64,000 bases of DNA from Plantago ovata (lineage: Eukaryota; Streptophyta; Magnoliopsida; Lamiales; Plantaginaceae). Of this stretch, positions 1-12,100 are shown piece after piece. The notes below the pieces were generated by a model. The model saw only the letters and a list, made by a program, of their open reading frames with translations, was not told the origin of the DNA and searched no databases. The stretch covers positions 102,647,348-102,711,347 of the forward strand of contig CM051456.1 in the NCBI GenBank assembly GCA_028274465.1. The letters are read 5' to 3'. Position 1 is the stretch's first letter. Each line of letters opens with the position of its first letter. The position numbers and the translations under genes were made by a program.

Positions 1-240
1 GTTTTGTTTATTCAACTATGGCTCCTGCCGTGAATAAAGAACACTGATTAGCAGGCTGCAACTGTTGGATCAAATTTAAACAATCGCCTTCAAAGTCCAC
101 ATTCAGAAGCTCCAAATCAGCTGCCAACTGCACAACACATCACTCTGCAATAGCTTCTGCTACCTCTGGACTGTCAATATACCAAATCGATACCGCCTCC
201 AACCACCACCAATTCTCTGCTGAACCCTGTAAACCGACGC
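1..240 (-). pseudogene. RNase H-like (RVT_3 type) domain fragment, N-terminal part
   Basis: Read on the minus strand, this gives a recognisable piece of the plant RNase H-like domain found at the end of non-LTR elements and in stand-alone host proteins: an AAD-LELLNVDFEGD-like strand followed by NLIQQLQPANQCS and AGAIVE. An in-frame TGA interrupts it just before CVVQLAAD, so it is dead as it stands. The C-terminal continuation of the same domain lies on the plus strand at 5007-5208. Positions 1-58 are an inverted copy of 5007-5064. The fragment runs off the window edge, so its left limit is unknown. Confidence 0.6.
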
Positions 241-391
241 TTCAAAATTTATTTAAACTGATTGAGCCTCTCTATACCGTGTAATAAAGTAATAAAGCGC
301 CGAACAAAATAGATCAACTCCTGAGCATCATACCCAGATTGGTCATGAACAACCTTATTTCGGTGTTTCCAAATACTCTAACATTACTCTC

Positions 392-616
392 TTATGTGTA
401 ATCTGATATCTCCTTTTGAATTTCTGGAGTAACATTTGTGCATACGGTTGCATTTTTGCATCCACCAACAAGGTGCTGCTTCGGTCTATAAATTCCACCC
501 TTGAAAATATTATCACACCGATCACATTGGACAGTATTTTTGTCGTTAGTATCAGGCCAAAAGGCATACTTCCAACCAGGATCATTTGATCTACCTCGCG
601 GTTTATCCAACATCAT
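392..616 (-). pseudogene. BED-type zinc finger fragment, hAT-transposase-like N-terminus
   Basis: A 74-codon reading frame contains a DPGWKYAFW-type opening, then CDRC, then a KQHL...GC pair. This is the C2HC spacing of BED zinc fingers at the N-terminus of plant hAT transposases, where the domain binds DNA. No hAT catalytic (DDE/hATC) region is visible nearby, so it is a fragment or single exon of a dead transposase. It lies upstream, in the same orientation, of the RNase H-like piece at 1-240, but I see no evidence that they form one gene. Confidence 0.6.
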
Positions 617-1614
617 TATTGATATTAGTTCTTCATCTACTATGCCCTGCCAATGAATAAAAGAACGATCACTTGATGGAAATTTCAGAGGTTTAAAGGC
701 ACCAGAAAGAAGGGAAACAAGATTACAAAACTAAGAGACCACATCACCAATAGTCAAAATCTGGAACACAAGTTTCGAAGAGCAGTAGCCAAACCACTAG
801 AACTAGGGGGAATAATTTCCAAATTACAGAAATTAAACACCATCATCATTAACAGATTAAAACCATATGTTCTAAATTAATCAAAACATAAAATAACCAA
901 AATTGCAAACAAATACACACAGCTAAGGAAAAAGCACTAAAGTAGATCGCAACTTTTCAAAAAAACTACTACAGCGCACAATAGAGTTTCTGATAGCAGA
1001 ATTCATTACATGCCGCAGGCTAGTGTGTGCGTCCTCAAAACCAAACCATGGTGCAAATCTTAATTAGCTGAACAATATACCTATTTAAAGTTGTGTTGAT
1101 GCGAGTTTATGAATTGTTCACTAACTCTAGTTGTCAACAATTTCCATAAAGGGGGAGAAAAACACTACACGTAAAATGGGACTGGACTGGATCGACCTTT
1201 TGAGCATTGCCTACAACCTCATTGAAAATCATCTCAGCAGTTCCCAGTGCCTGGTTAAATTAATTAACAATTCCGTATGAGTCTTCCATTACATATTATT
1301 AAGGAATCATATAGAATACCAGCAACATGGTTCAAACTCAGTTCCCAGGTAATTATTTCCTTTATGGCAATATATCAAACACCTTGCCTACTATTCATTA
1401 TTAGTAGCTGCTTCTCTCGGACATCCCAAATTTAAATAAAAGTAATCGGAGTCAGATAAATTCAGATACTAGAACACGACTACTTTAGCAAAATATGACT
1501 GAAACAGAGAGAAGAAATGTAATTTTTGAAAACATCTAACCTCGACACAACGGAGTTTCAGAACAGACGCAAGCTGCCGGCCGAAGGATAGAAGAATAAT
1601 TTGCGTGAAGGTGT

Positions 1615-1785
1615 TGGGCCTAGGCGCTACTATATAATCCCAATCGCCTAGGCACTTGTTTACTTCGGTAGAACTACTAATCGACTAGGCGATCAATTGC
1701 CTAGGCGCCGCTTATTGACTAGGCGCTTCCTTCATCCTTCAGTAGAATTTATTGACTAGTCCATTAATTAATAGCCTAGGCGTTT
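1615..1785. repeat. Cluster of CCTAGGCG-type words
   Basis: Six occurrences of CTAGGCG or its complement CGCCTAG lie within about 165 bp, several extended to the palindrome GCCTAGGC. They are irregularly spaced, so this is not a simple tandem array. Confidence 0.55.
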
Positions 1786-2575
1786 ATTACTAGTTTTTTC
1801 CTAATAAAACAATCTTGTTTATTAAATAAAAATAAAGTAGTAGTAGTAGTAGTAATAATAATAATAATTAAAAAGTGTCCTGGTTGAAAATACTCCATCC
1901 CCACCAATGAATTATTTCCGTTTGTTTTGTTGACTTTTTCGTAGCTCAATTTGACCTCTAATAAATCTTAAATTTTATTAAAAAAATAATTAAGTAAATT
2001 ATATAATGAAAGTAGAGATGCTATATTTTCATATATACTTTTCATAAATTATATCTCCGTTATAGTTTAGGAGTAAACAAAGGTAAAACAGAACACAAAA
2101 AAGTAAACAGAAACAAACGTAAAAAAATGACTAGAACGGATAAGTAGGCCAAAGTAGACGCACATTATATGGTTTATAATAAAGAATATCAGGGATCTCC
2201 CCCAATCATAGACGCACTATCTGGAAGATCTTAGTGGAATCGGCGTCGAACTAGATATTCTACCTTATATGCTTCTCCCTCTTGATTATCACCGGGAACT
2301 TCAATTCAAGCTTTTATGTAACAGGGATATTCCTAAAATACACTAAAGCGGAATGTTGTGCAGTATAACCGATTTATCGTATGGTTAGGGGAATGCTTGA
2401 TTTACTGAGTGTCCTCTTCTTCTTTGTGGGTCTTGCTACTTATAGAAGCTCTCAAATTATAAATCGTTCGAATCAGATGGTGCCAGTCTAAGATACACCA
2501 TTTTTTTACATGATGTAGTATTCGACATATGTCGGATACACATATACAAGGTGCGATATGTATCCAATTCACCAC

Positions 2576-2692
2576 GTGGCATGTCGGGTTATTTTGTAAA
2601 TAATTAAGACTTGGATGCGCCTATCGGATACATTGGTTTGGCGTGTCGGGCAATTTAGTAAATAGTTAAGATTTGGATGCGCGTATCAGACT
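2576..2692. repeat. Two imperfect direct repeats of about 52 bp
   Basis: The two copies share GTCGGG...TTTAGTAAATA-TTAAGA-TTGGATGCGC-TATC. Surrounding DNA also repeats CGGATAC words. No coding potential. Confidence 0.5.
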
Positions 2693-3176
2693 TGACATCA
2701 AACAACAGCACGGATTTTTCAGATATATATCCATATTTTTTGTTTTAATTTTCAATAAGTTGAATTGTTTTAAAGTTAAATTACTTTATTGTACATTTTA
2801 ATGCATATCAAAATAGTAAAATAGAATAAAAAAATTAAACAAAAAATAGTTGTATCCATGCCCATGTGCTCTCTCATATCCGATACGGATTGTTGTACGT
2901 ATCTGTATCCGTGCAACCTAGGTGCCAAGTGTCAATGTTTGCGTAAGGCAACTTTTTAAAGCTCTCCAATCAGCTAGTCGTAGCTTTTACCCCTATACTA
3001 GTGGATGACATTGTCGGAGTGTATCACACGTACCTTTTTATCTTTGTGGTATGGTTTTGGGAACTATGTTTAATCCTTCTTATATTTTATTACCATAATA
3101 GACGGATCTCATTGTCACAGGTGAAGCCTGTGATCGAGATCAAATACTTTGTTTTGTGGACTTAGCTTGTACGAGA

Positions 3177-3330
3177 GTCGGTTTGACCTCAAATTAGTCC
3201 AAAATCATATAATAAAAATAATTAAAAATATTATATTATGAAACTAGAATGTTTTTATTTTCATAATATAATTTATTTTTTTTAATTATATTTCAGGTAT
3301 CATTTGGAATTAATTTGAGATCAAACCGAC
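3177..3330. mobile_element. Foldback MITE, 154 bp
   Basis: The ends are inverted repeats: GTCGGTTTGACCTCAAATTA at the left, and the complement of the right end reads GTCGGTTTGATCTCAAATTA. The interior is also self-complementary (ATTATATTATGAAA against TTTCATAATATAAT), so almost the whole element could fold into one hairpin. No coding capacity. I could not define a target-site duplication. Confidence 0.65.
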
Positions 3331-3893
3331 CTTCGAAAAAATCAACAAAATAAATTGTTTCACTTATTATTTGATGGAGGAATTAATAAAATTTAACTGA
3401 TAATACAAATTTATAGTACTAAAATTTAAATAATAATAACAATAATAATAATAATGTACAACCAAATTAGTTTAGTAAACAAATCACAAGGACCCATTAT
3501 TTGGAGATAAGATCGTGAATATATATATTGAATAATAATAATAAAATAGTCACCTAGTCCAACTAATCATCTTCACATGGCTTCACTTCACTTTCAGCAA
3601 TCTCCCTTCTTCCCCAAAACACTTCACACAAATTCATCAGCCGCAGGCCTTCGATTCCCGCTAAATGCCTCCAAATTTATCTCATCCCGCCAAATCAAAT
3701 CTCAAACCTAGTTATCCCTCCAAATTCTAGACTCCGTATGCCAATGAAATCCATCTATTACGGTAAACGGATGGAAGCCCTAATTTTTGCTATTTATACC
3801 CTCATTCGTTATCAACTCTGTGCAATCATTGACCTTCACAAACAGGTTCGTTGATTTACATATGTCACAGATTTAGGCTTTTCATTTATATAT

Positions 3894-4950
3894 TTGAATG
3901 GCTTTATTCAATTTTGTTTCATAGATGTGTTCTTTGTCGGGCAAGAAAGCATGCAAAAAAAAATATTACGTTCAGCACGAGTCAGGAATTGGGTAGACCT
4001 AAATCCTGAATGGATGAATAGAGAAATATGGAACCAGTTGATTAGGGAAGTATGGTCGAAGGATAAATGGCAGAAACAGTCTGAGGCTGGAACAAAGAAC
4101 CGTTTGAATGGAAACGATAAGGCTTCACCAACATACACTGGTGGTTCTATTTCAATTATGGCACATAAGTATAGAATGGTATATGCTTTTTACATTTAAG
4201 TGACTTATTTTCATGTTAGTTCATTGACTGACATTACTACATACTTGTAGAAGAAAGAGCTTGAACGTTTTCCGACTGAACTTGAGTTATTTGATTGAAC
4301 TCACAAGACTGATGGAGAATATGTATCTGCAAAAGCTAAAAGAGTGCGGGTAAGTGATGCTAATCTTCTCTAAAGTTCTATCTTTCTCAAGTGTATGCAT
4401 GAAGTAGATTTTTAAAATTTGTTTGGTGCTAACTTTATCACCATTCTGCATGAGAGATATGACACTCTTATAAAAAATATTCTGGCATAGACTCATACCC
4501 GGAGTTTGACCCCACAGCATGGATCGAGGCATCAGAAGGGTTATCAAAGAAAAAAGTTTACGGATTTGGACCTGCTCAGCGTGGGATTGGAGTGATTGGT
4601 GATGGATGTGAACAGTGGACATACGGGGAAGGGAGTTCAGACCAAGGAGCTTTTGATCTTCTGATTGCAAAAAGGAGGTGGTTGAGCATGTGAAGGATGT
4701 TTTGCCAGATTTGGTGTGTGATCTCTTGGAGAAGTTGAGACGTCAAGGATCTAGGATTGTCTACGAAGATGATGAAAGTAGTGACTCAGAGGCCTCCTAT
4801 GATAGTTATGACGATGATTATGATGAGATAGATATGGAGAAATCAAGAAGGCATCGTGTTTATGCAAATTCAAATAGAAAACCGTGCATCTGGCAAAAGA
4901 AATAGGGATGATGATCATCCTACCTCTGCGAAGAATAAGAAGTCTCAAAA
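3894..4950 (+). pseudogene. Transposase_24 (Ptta/En/Spm) family protein, broken
   Basis: The plus-strand translation shows features of the plant Transposase_24 family that accompanies CACTA elements: KWQKQSEAGTKNRL, then YTGGSISIMAHKYRM, after an intron-like break KKELERFPTELELFD, THKTDGEYVSAKAKRV, and a C-terminal YGFGPAQRG...WTYGEGSS stretch ending in an acidic tail (about 4678-4905). A TGA at about 4296 interrupts it between ELFD and THK, and the parts lie in different frames. No TNP2 gene or CACTA termini surround it, so it is a relic. It sits inside the segment 60-5006 that appears inverted. Confidence 0.7.
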
Positions 4951-5006
4951 GCGCAAGTAGTTGGATTCGTTGACGGCAGATAAGCATAGTAATTTATTTC
5001 TTGATG

Positions 5007-5208
5007 GCAGCCTGCTAATCAGTGTTCTTTATTCACAGCAGGAGCCATAGTTGAATAAACAAAACTCATTGATTCAGTTTTTCCTTCTTTTAATTTTCAG
5101 TTTACTACGCGTGGGTGCAATTATTTGGCACATTTGCTAGCCAAGAACATAGTAGTTGATGAGTTTGGTTCTTCTAGTTTAACTATGCTTTTCCCAGGTG
5201 TAATTTGA
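5007..5208 (+). pseudogene. RNase H-like (RVT_3 type) domain fragment, C-terminal part
   Basis: Starts with QPANQCSLF...AGAIVE, which is also encoded in inverted orientation at 1-58. After an intron-like stretch ending TTTTCAG it continues with FTTRGCNYLAHLLAKN, the typical last helix of plant RNase H-like domains, and stops at 5206-5208. Placed after the minus-strand piece at 60-240 it would complete one domain, which points to an inversion having split the locus. Confidence 0.6.
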
Positions 5209-5424
5209 TCCTTATATCAATATATATATGTTGATCTTTTTTTTTAATCTCTTTTTATTCGTTTAAAGCAACATCATACATAAGGTGATCAACAATATAG
5301 AGAAGATGACAAAATTGCAGTATCCGGAAGTCGGCAGATTTATATGAAACCTGTCTAAATTCATCACAAAAGAGAACACTCGAACGGCTGTAAAACCTGT
5401 GACTTATTGTAGGCCTTGATTCCA
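5209..5424. other. Short intergenic stretch
   Basis: Nothing recognised apart from TA-rich sequence leading up to the MITE target site TGATTCCA at 5417-5424. Confidence 0.5.
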
Positions 5425-6285
5425 GGGTGGACATAAAATCCGAAATCGGAAATCCAATCCGAAAATCCGACGATCCGAGCCCAAACCGATCCGATCCGAA
5501 TTTTTGGATCGGATTGCGGATCAGTATTTTAGTAATCTGAATTTTCGGATCGGATCGGATCGGATTAAAATCTGCGGATTTTCGGATTAATCCGATCCGG
5601 TAAATTTAATTGACCTACTATAAAACAAAATAAGAAACTAGAAACCTACCTGGCCCTCATTTCATCCGCCTACCCCATCACTTCACCCATCTCTTCAGTC
5701 TTCTACTCCTCTCCTTCCTATTTTTAATCTTAACAAAAAATCAATCTCTCCTTTATTGGATTCATCAATTATTACAACATCAGTCGATCTTGTATGCATC
5801 ACAGTTCACAACACCTCTGATCTTCACAAAATTCATTCGTTCCGCCGTGAAACCACCCGTTTTCTCCCCACACGCAGATCGCGAAAAATGGTGCAACGGG
5901 ACATGTTGGTGATGCGATAAGGTTGTGGTTAAAGATCCAGTGGAAGAAATTGAATGAAAGATTAATTGGTAAGGGTCCGATTGATATTCTCTAAGCGTTG
6001 TGCAAGAAGCAAACAAAATAGATCTGGAGACTTGAGCGTTAGAATTAGGTTTACTGTGAAATGGTGTGTTTCCTCAGTTAATTGTGTTCTTATTTTTCCA
6101 TTTTCTGTTCAGTGAAAAAAAGTTCGGATTATTTCGGATTAATCCGATCCAATCCGAGCTTATTTCGGACTAATCTGAAACCGATCTGAACTTTCGGATC
6201 GGATTTCGAATTGACCAAAATGGGAAGTTTCGGATCAATCCGAATTTCGGATCGGGTTTGATCCAATCCGATCCATGCCCACCCC
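5425..6285. mobile_element. Non-autonomous hAT-type element, 861 bp
   Basis: Terminal inverted repeats are GGGTGGACAT at the left and the complement of ATGCCCACCCC at the right, the familiar GGGGTGGGCAT ends of plant hAT MITEs. Flanking 8-bp duplications TGATTCCA (5417-5424) and TAATTCCA (6286-6293) match at 7 of 8 bases. Long subterminal zones (about 5440-5600 and 6120-6275) are packed with GGATCGGATT / AATCCGATCC words in both orientations, probably transposase-binding or hairpin-forming. The middle has no transposase. Confidence 0.8.
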
Positions 6286-6293
6286 TAATTCCA

Positions 6294-6940
6294 TGTATGT
6301 TTAATAAATTAAAGTAGATTGGGAATTGGGAGGAAATAAACTAAAAGTAACCCAACTTACTTAAGATATTCGAAATCTAGTAGTAGTAGTAATAGAACTC
6401 TGGGAACCTACTTATATTATATATATTAGATTATTAGGCCTGGCTATATATTATAATTAAAAATCATAACCATCATCGGCAGTCCTAAAACAGGTTAATA
6501 CACAAAAAAGGAAGACCAACAGTACCCAAGAGCAGATTTTGCGCGAAGAAGGTGGTTTCAGCGGGAGAGGCTTTACCGGAATTCTCCAGCTGAACTCTCC
6601 AAAATCGTCAACCAGTCAAGCTCAATTACCAGGAATTTTCCAGTTCAAAAACTGAACGGTTCAAGGTTAGATAAACTTGTCCCTGCCCTTGTAATTGTAG
6701 TAATCTGATTTCAGCTTTCTGCATGTTTACTTGTGTGAACTCTGCTATAACTCTGCTAAATAAAGTAGGCGATTTGCTGGGGCATAATAACTAGCTAATT
6801 CTTTGGTGTATATTCAGATCCATTGTATCAAAAAATTAACTCAATACTCTTGGACCAGACTAAAAAGCATATGCAAGTTCACAAGAATTAAGTGAAAACA
6901 GAATAGGCAATGAGAAATTGTTGGCAGGTGAATGTTTTTC
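6294..6940. other. Gene-free stretch
   Basis: AT-rich with no supported coding region. A GC-richer patch at 6530-6660 has no usable reading frame. Confidence 0.5.
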
Positions 6941-7378
6941 TACTTTTTTATAGTTCAAAACTAAATGTGTAGTACCGACATCATAACAACGAAATAAGAA
7001 AATTGTTGGAAATCATTCTGACAAAATTACAACGGAATAGTTACAAAAAAGTTATTTGTTATTTGTGGGAAATTTGTTGGTGTGATGTTGCTAATGATAT
7101 AAAAAATTTACATGGAAAATGTATGTTGGTATTTAGTAGGTAATTTGTCACAACCAGCGATAAATAAATTTTTTGTTGGAATATCATTGTCACTGATGCC
7201 ATGTTTCGCAATGTAAACTTCTTTCGTTGGCAATGTTGTTGTTATTTTGTGGCTAACAACTTAACTAATATCCAGGTAAAGTATTTATTAGCATTTCGTA
7301 GGTAATTTGTTGCTAGCAGCGACCTACCAAAATTTTGTTAGAATCTCCTTGTCGCAGATACCTTGTTTTCTTGTAGTG
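6940..7378. mobile_element. CACTA element remnant, one terminus
   Basis: Ends in TTTTCTTGTAGTG at 7366-7378, the complement of the conserved CACTACAAGAAAA terminus of plant CACTA elements. The preceding 400 bp carries repeated words (TTTAGTAGGTAATTTGT and TTTCGTAGGTAATTTGTTG), consistent with subterminal repeats. I found no matching opposite terminus upstream, so the left limit is a guess. Confidence 0.5.
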
Positions 7379-7842
7379 TAAAGTACAAGCTAACTATATC
7401 GTAGCCCTAATTCCCAATCTTTGGTACAATAAGTGAAGCAGGAAGTACAACTTTTTATTCTTCTTCTTTCTTGATTTCAATATGTTGATTTCATCTAACA
7501 AAATAGTCCAAGTACTATAAATTCTGTTCAGATTTCTTCATACGAATTTATATTCTCATCAATATTTCTAATTACGTATCGTAACGTTTGAAAGAGACAA
7601 GGATTGGAACTTACCTCAGGATGTTTAGCTTCTGCAACTAAAAAATCGAACTTACAATGGCCGGTAAAAAGAGGTAGGTAAAGCAAGGAAGTTATACATA
7701 TATAATGAGATGGAGGAGAGTAAAAAAAAAAGAAAAAAAAGGAGTTTCGATTTGAATTTAGATTTATACTTGTACAAGGAAAAGGAAAGAGCTAATTTTA
7801 GAATTAGATCCTTAATTAATTACTACTTCGTTTTGCAAACAC

Positions 7843-7852
7843 TATATATAAA
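7843..7852 (+). promoter_or_regulatory. TATA box of the DUF295 gene
   Basis: TATATATAAA lies about 85 bp before the likely start codon at 7938, a normal distance for a plant core promoter with a short leader. Confidence 0.5.
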
Positions 7853-7937
7853 ACTATAATAGTATTCTTTCACATACAATTTCTTGAAGTTGTCGTTGTA
7901 TGTTTCAGTTTTACAACTGACATTGTGTTTCTTGAGA

Positions 7938-8890
7938 ATGGAAGAAGAAATAATATCAGAGGAGGAAGCCAAGACCAAGGAGCAAACGGCATTGCACCAA
8001 CCATATCCTTGGCTGGTAATCCGTGATGGCGAAAACTGGAGACGTCAAACATTCTATAGCATAACCGAGGATCGCTTTTATGTCCGGTACATCCCCGAAC
8101 TGAAGAACAAGTACATTGCTTGCTGTAACCACCAGGGATGGTTGGTCTTAGCGGATACGACACCTATGAATGCTTACTGCTGAACATATCAACCATGGAG
8201 AAAGTATTGCTCCCTGCAACAAACGTAGCTGCTTACCGTCGTTGTGTTCTATCCTCCTCGCCTCTGGACTCCACCTGTCGTGTCCTGTTCTTCAACAGAA
8301 ACAGCACTAAATTTAAATCATGCTATATCGGCGATACTCAGTTTGTGGAACATGAGCTTCTTATTGATTTCGATGATGGACTTTCTTTTATGGCAGCCAT
8401 AAACTTAAAGGGGAGATTGTTTGTTATGACGAGGGATCACCATTTGATGGTAGCTGATTTCGATGATCCTGATCTTAATTTCGAGACGTTGATTAGAGGC
8501 GATGAAATTAACGCATTGCTTCCATGTTATTTTGCTCACACGAGGCACTATTTGGTCGAATCCAATGGAGAACTACTATTTATTTACAAAACCGGGTGTG
8601 ATCATGAGCTTGCAGAACTTAAGATCTATAGAGCGGATCTCGACTGCAAGAAATGGACACCGGTTGAAAGTTTGGGAGATAGAGCTATTTTCCTTGACGG
8701 CGCTAACTGTTTTGCATCTCCAGCTTCAGCATTTGGTTTAGAAGGGAACTGTGTTTACTATGTGAACAAGTTTGGAAGGAACCTTTATGTGTACTCCATG
8801 GAAGATCAGTGTATCACAACTACTCTGCCTTCCCATATTGTCAGATACAAATCAGTACTCTCTTGGTTGTTAGCTCCTCGAGCATTTTAA
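7938..8890 (+). pseudogene. DUF295 (F-box/KIB-type beta-propeller) protein, one frameshift
   Basis: The protein resembles plant DUF295 proteins, often the substrate-binding propeller of F-box/KIB proteins. The N-terminal part (7938 to about 8150) gives PWLVI, a FYSITEDRFYVRYIPEL stretch and CCNHQGWLVL. The main part (about 8150-8890) continues GYDTYECLLLN and ends with the typical LEGNCVYYVNKFG-like strand and a final MEDQCITTTLP segment. The halves are in different frames, so a 1-bp net indel near 8148-8156 breaks an otherwise complete protein of about 315 residues. No N-terminal F-box is visible. I start it at 7938 because MEEEIISEEE reads naturally; an in-frame ATG also exists at 7884. The single lesion could be a sequencing error. 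A small piece of a related copy lies at 46029-46096. Confidence 0.8.
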
Positions 8891-9162
8891 TTAATAATGT
8901 ACTATTAACCTACCTCAGATTGCCTTTTCGAACAAGTTTAAAAGTTTACGTTCTTTTGTGGCTGATTTCGGTTTTATATAACTACAATCTTTCAAGTGTT
9001 TCACTGTATATGCTAATTTCCTGCAATGCATATTAAGTAACTAACTTTGGTTTCAAATAGAAAGTAGATCATATTAATAATAATGTAGATGTATCAAGTA
9101 CTAATAACAATAAATTAAATTAGTTTTGTTCACGTATCAATAAGCAACGTTAATGAATGAGT

Positions 9163-12100
9163 TCATTTGCGGGTACTTTCCTTACTCCATTCCCATATCG
9201 TTGTGTATGGGTGAGCTACTTCAATGCTTCTTGAAGTACCATCGTCATCTCTTCTAAATATGGCAATTTGGGAAGCGAAACCAGGCTCAACATTGCCGCT
9301 CCACCAACACCACTAAATTCTACATTGAAGTTGTGTCTCTCGGCAAGTTCTGATGCCCATTGGTTGAACTGTGCCCTGGTCCATTCAAATTTGTTGTCAT
9401 GGTTTCGAAAATTAATGCTTTCCGGCATATTCTTTTGATTAGGATCACCTTCTTGGCTTTGGGAATTGGATCTCTGGATAATTGTGTTATACTCATAATT
9501 GGGAGTTGATACAATAAGAATCTTGGGACAGAAAGAGCTGAGTACCACGTTGCCAAATAACCATGCATCCTCTTCTTCCATTCTTCCATGTGCTCAATTA
9601 CCTTAACAGAAACACAAATTGAAAATGGAAATGTTTCAACTTTCTTGTAATATCAATTGTGCAACCAAACAAATCTAGCATATCTAATCTAGTATTTAGC
9701 CAGTAACCAGCATTTAATTAGGATAAAAATATACCTCCAAGCAAGTTGCAATATCAAATCCGTGCAATCGAGAATCAAACTGTGTGATTGAGCCATCGTA
9801 TAGTACAACAGATTTGATTCCACTGCTGGGTTCATTGGTATCCAATAATCTGTTTAATTTTGTGTGGAGCAACTGCAACAGTAGAAAATTCAAAATTTCA
9901 CTGGTTAAAAAAAAGAATATAAGCACATAGAAAAGTTCCCTATGTATAACAAGAATAAGTTTAAATTATCAAGTTTGATGTTTCTAGAAAAATATGTTTC
10001 TAGAAAACGTGTGTAATAGTAACCTAGGCTAAACAAAGAATGAAAAACGAGAGACATTCATTCAATAAAAGACCCATTTAGCAATTTTAGGAGGATAATT
10101 TCAGGCAGTGATAGTTCTCACAGAGCAAAAAAAATTATTAGCTTATGGTTCACTTTAAATAAGCACATTGATCAGAGAAATTTCAACATTATGATAAACA
10201 TACAATAACATACGTTGAATTTGTTTTGAACAAATTGTAATCTAAGTATGTTGCTAACCTTAGCTGCCCTTGCAAGACCCTTTGGTGAAATATCAACACC
10301 AACAACTTTCTGCAGAATAGGACATGATAGTAAGCCATCCAATAAGCTTCCAGAACCACAACCAAAATCAACCTGCCATTGGAATAAAACCTGAGTTCTA
10401 AGCACAAAACAGCACTAAAACCCATTATGGAGAATGTCATCCCGTACCAGAGTTGCTGCTGAAGATTCTTTTATCTGTTGTAAGGCAAAGTCAACACGCT
10501 GCTTTGACAGAGGAGGACTGAAAAATGCTTGCTCTATTCACTCTTCTAGCGGAGCAGTAACCCGCAATAGGCTTAAATTATACTTTGCAGCCTCCTGCCA
10601 CAAAAAGAGAAGAAAAGAAAGATAAAACTCAATTAGTGAAGAAAAATCAAGATTTCAATAACATTGACACCCACCTTTGATTTCTGGGAATTGACTAGAA
10701 TTTGCATATGTGATGAAAATAGAAACTTCAGGAGCATGTGCATGTTTCAAAGTTTCAATGATGAGAGTTAGTAATAAAGATGCACACGTGCAAATGTGTA
10801 AGTCTGTTCGTGAGTGTATTACGTGAAACTTAAGGAATGATTGTGAGTTGTGACTATCCGAAACAATGTAGTTTACACTAAACTGGTAATGGTGGAAGAA
10901 AAGAATAGCGCATAAAAGAGTATTTGTACCAATGTTGCGAAAAGAAAGAGAAAAAAAAGTCAGATCAGAATAGGCTGATTTAACATACTTGAAGACAGGA
11001 ATGATAGGACCGGTGTAGAATTACTAGCTGCTGCCAAAATAAATTCAGGAGGCGGCAATTCCATTCGAACATGTGCAGATTCACCAATAGCCAATTGCGT
11101 TACAGCTGCTTCAAGGTGTGGCAAAATAGCTTCGTTACCTATCTCAAATTCAAACTCCTCACAGCTTTCGAGATGTTCTTTCATGATTCCATCTTCTGTA
11201 ACCAATGCCACACTGTAATTTATGCATGCCAAAGAACCATTTGATAGGGTAACTCCAGAATGTTGAACCCCAGAACCGCAATGACCGTGTTCTTGTTCAT
11301 TCGCTCTCAAGCCTAGATTGCTTGTGCTCCCAGATTTATGCACAGAGAGACCTAACGCAAACTTCTTAAGGAAATAACACGGAGTGAACTGAATGCCAAA
11401 TTTCTTTGCAGATGCATTCATTTCCTCCACAGACAAGCCTGGTTCTTCAAAATACATTTTCAGCCAAGATAGAACTCTCAAAGCAGCATTCTGGATTGCA
11501 TCTATCTGCTTTTTATATGACTCTTGCGGAGAACAGTGCAAGATCAATTCCCCACTTTTGGAAAATATATTTATTTCACACTTAAATGCTTCATCATTCC
11601 CCCCTGGATCTTTGCTAGCAACTTCCTTTTTTGTTTCTTCGCTAGATTCCATAACTTTCAACTTTTTACGTGACCCATTTAAATCTGCTGATGCATTTAG
11701 TAAGCTACTCTCAGTAGAGAATATAGGCTCAGACAAATGGTGAGAACGGCAGAATGCACCAAGTAAGTCTCTTGGGAGGGAACCCCTCCAATTGCTTTTC
11801 GTTGTAAAGATTAATGGCAACTTAGCAGCAAGTATTGCATCTCTGGATATAATATATGCACCACCAGGCATCATGTTAATGAGTATCCTAGGCCAAAAGA
11901 TAAAAGAAAATGCAATTAACCACGTGAAACTTTTGAAGAGATCAAACAGATCCCAGGAAATCTAAGATCAAATGAGAAATACTTGAGTGTATAACTGGCC
12001 AAATTATACCTGTAATATGTGCGCAAGCAAACATCCTCTTTAAAAAGATCAGTAGACTTCGATGCATATCCAACAGAAGCCAGAATTGCATCACCATGCA

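Larger units (their letters stand above)
617..3176. other. Gene-free AT-rich stretch
   Basis: No supported coding region. It contains a cluster of CTAGGCG words (1615-1785), a short TAG/TAA trinucleotide microsatellite (about 1835-1868), and a pair of direct repeats of about 52 bp (2576-2692). The remainder is simple AT-rich sequence. Confidence 0.6.
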
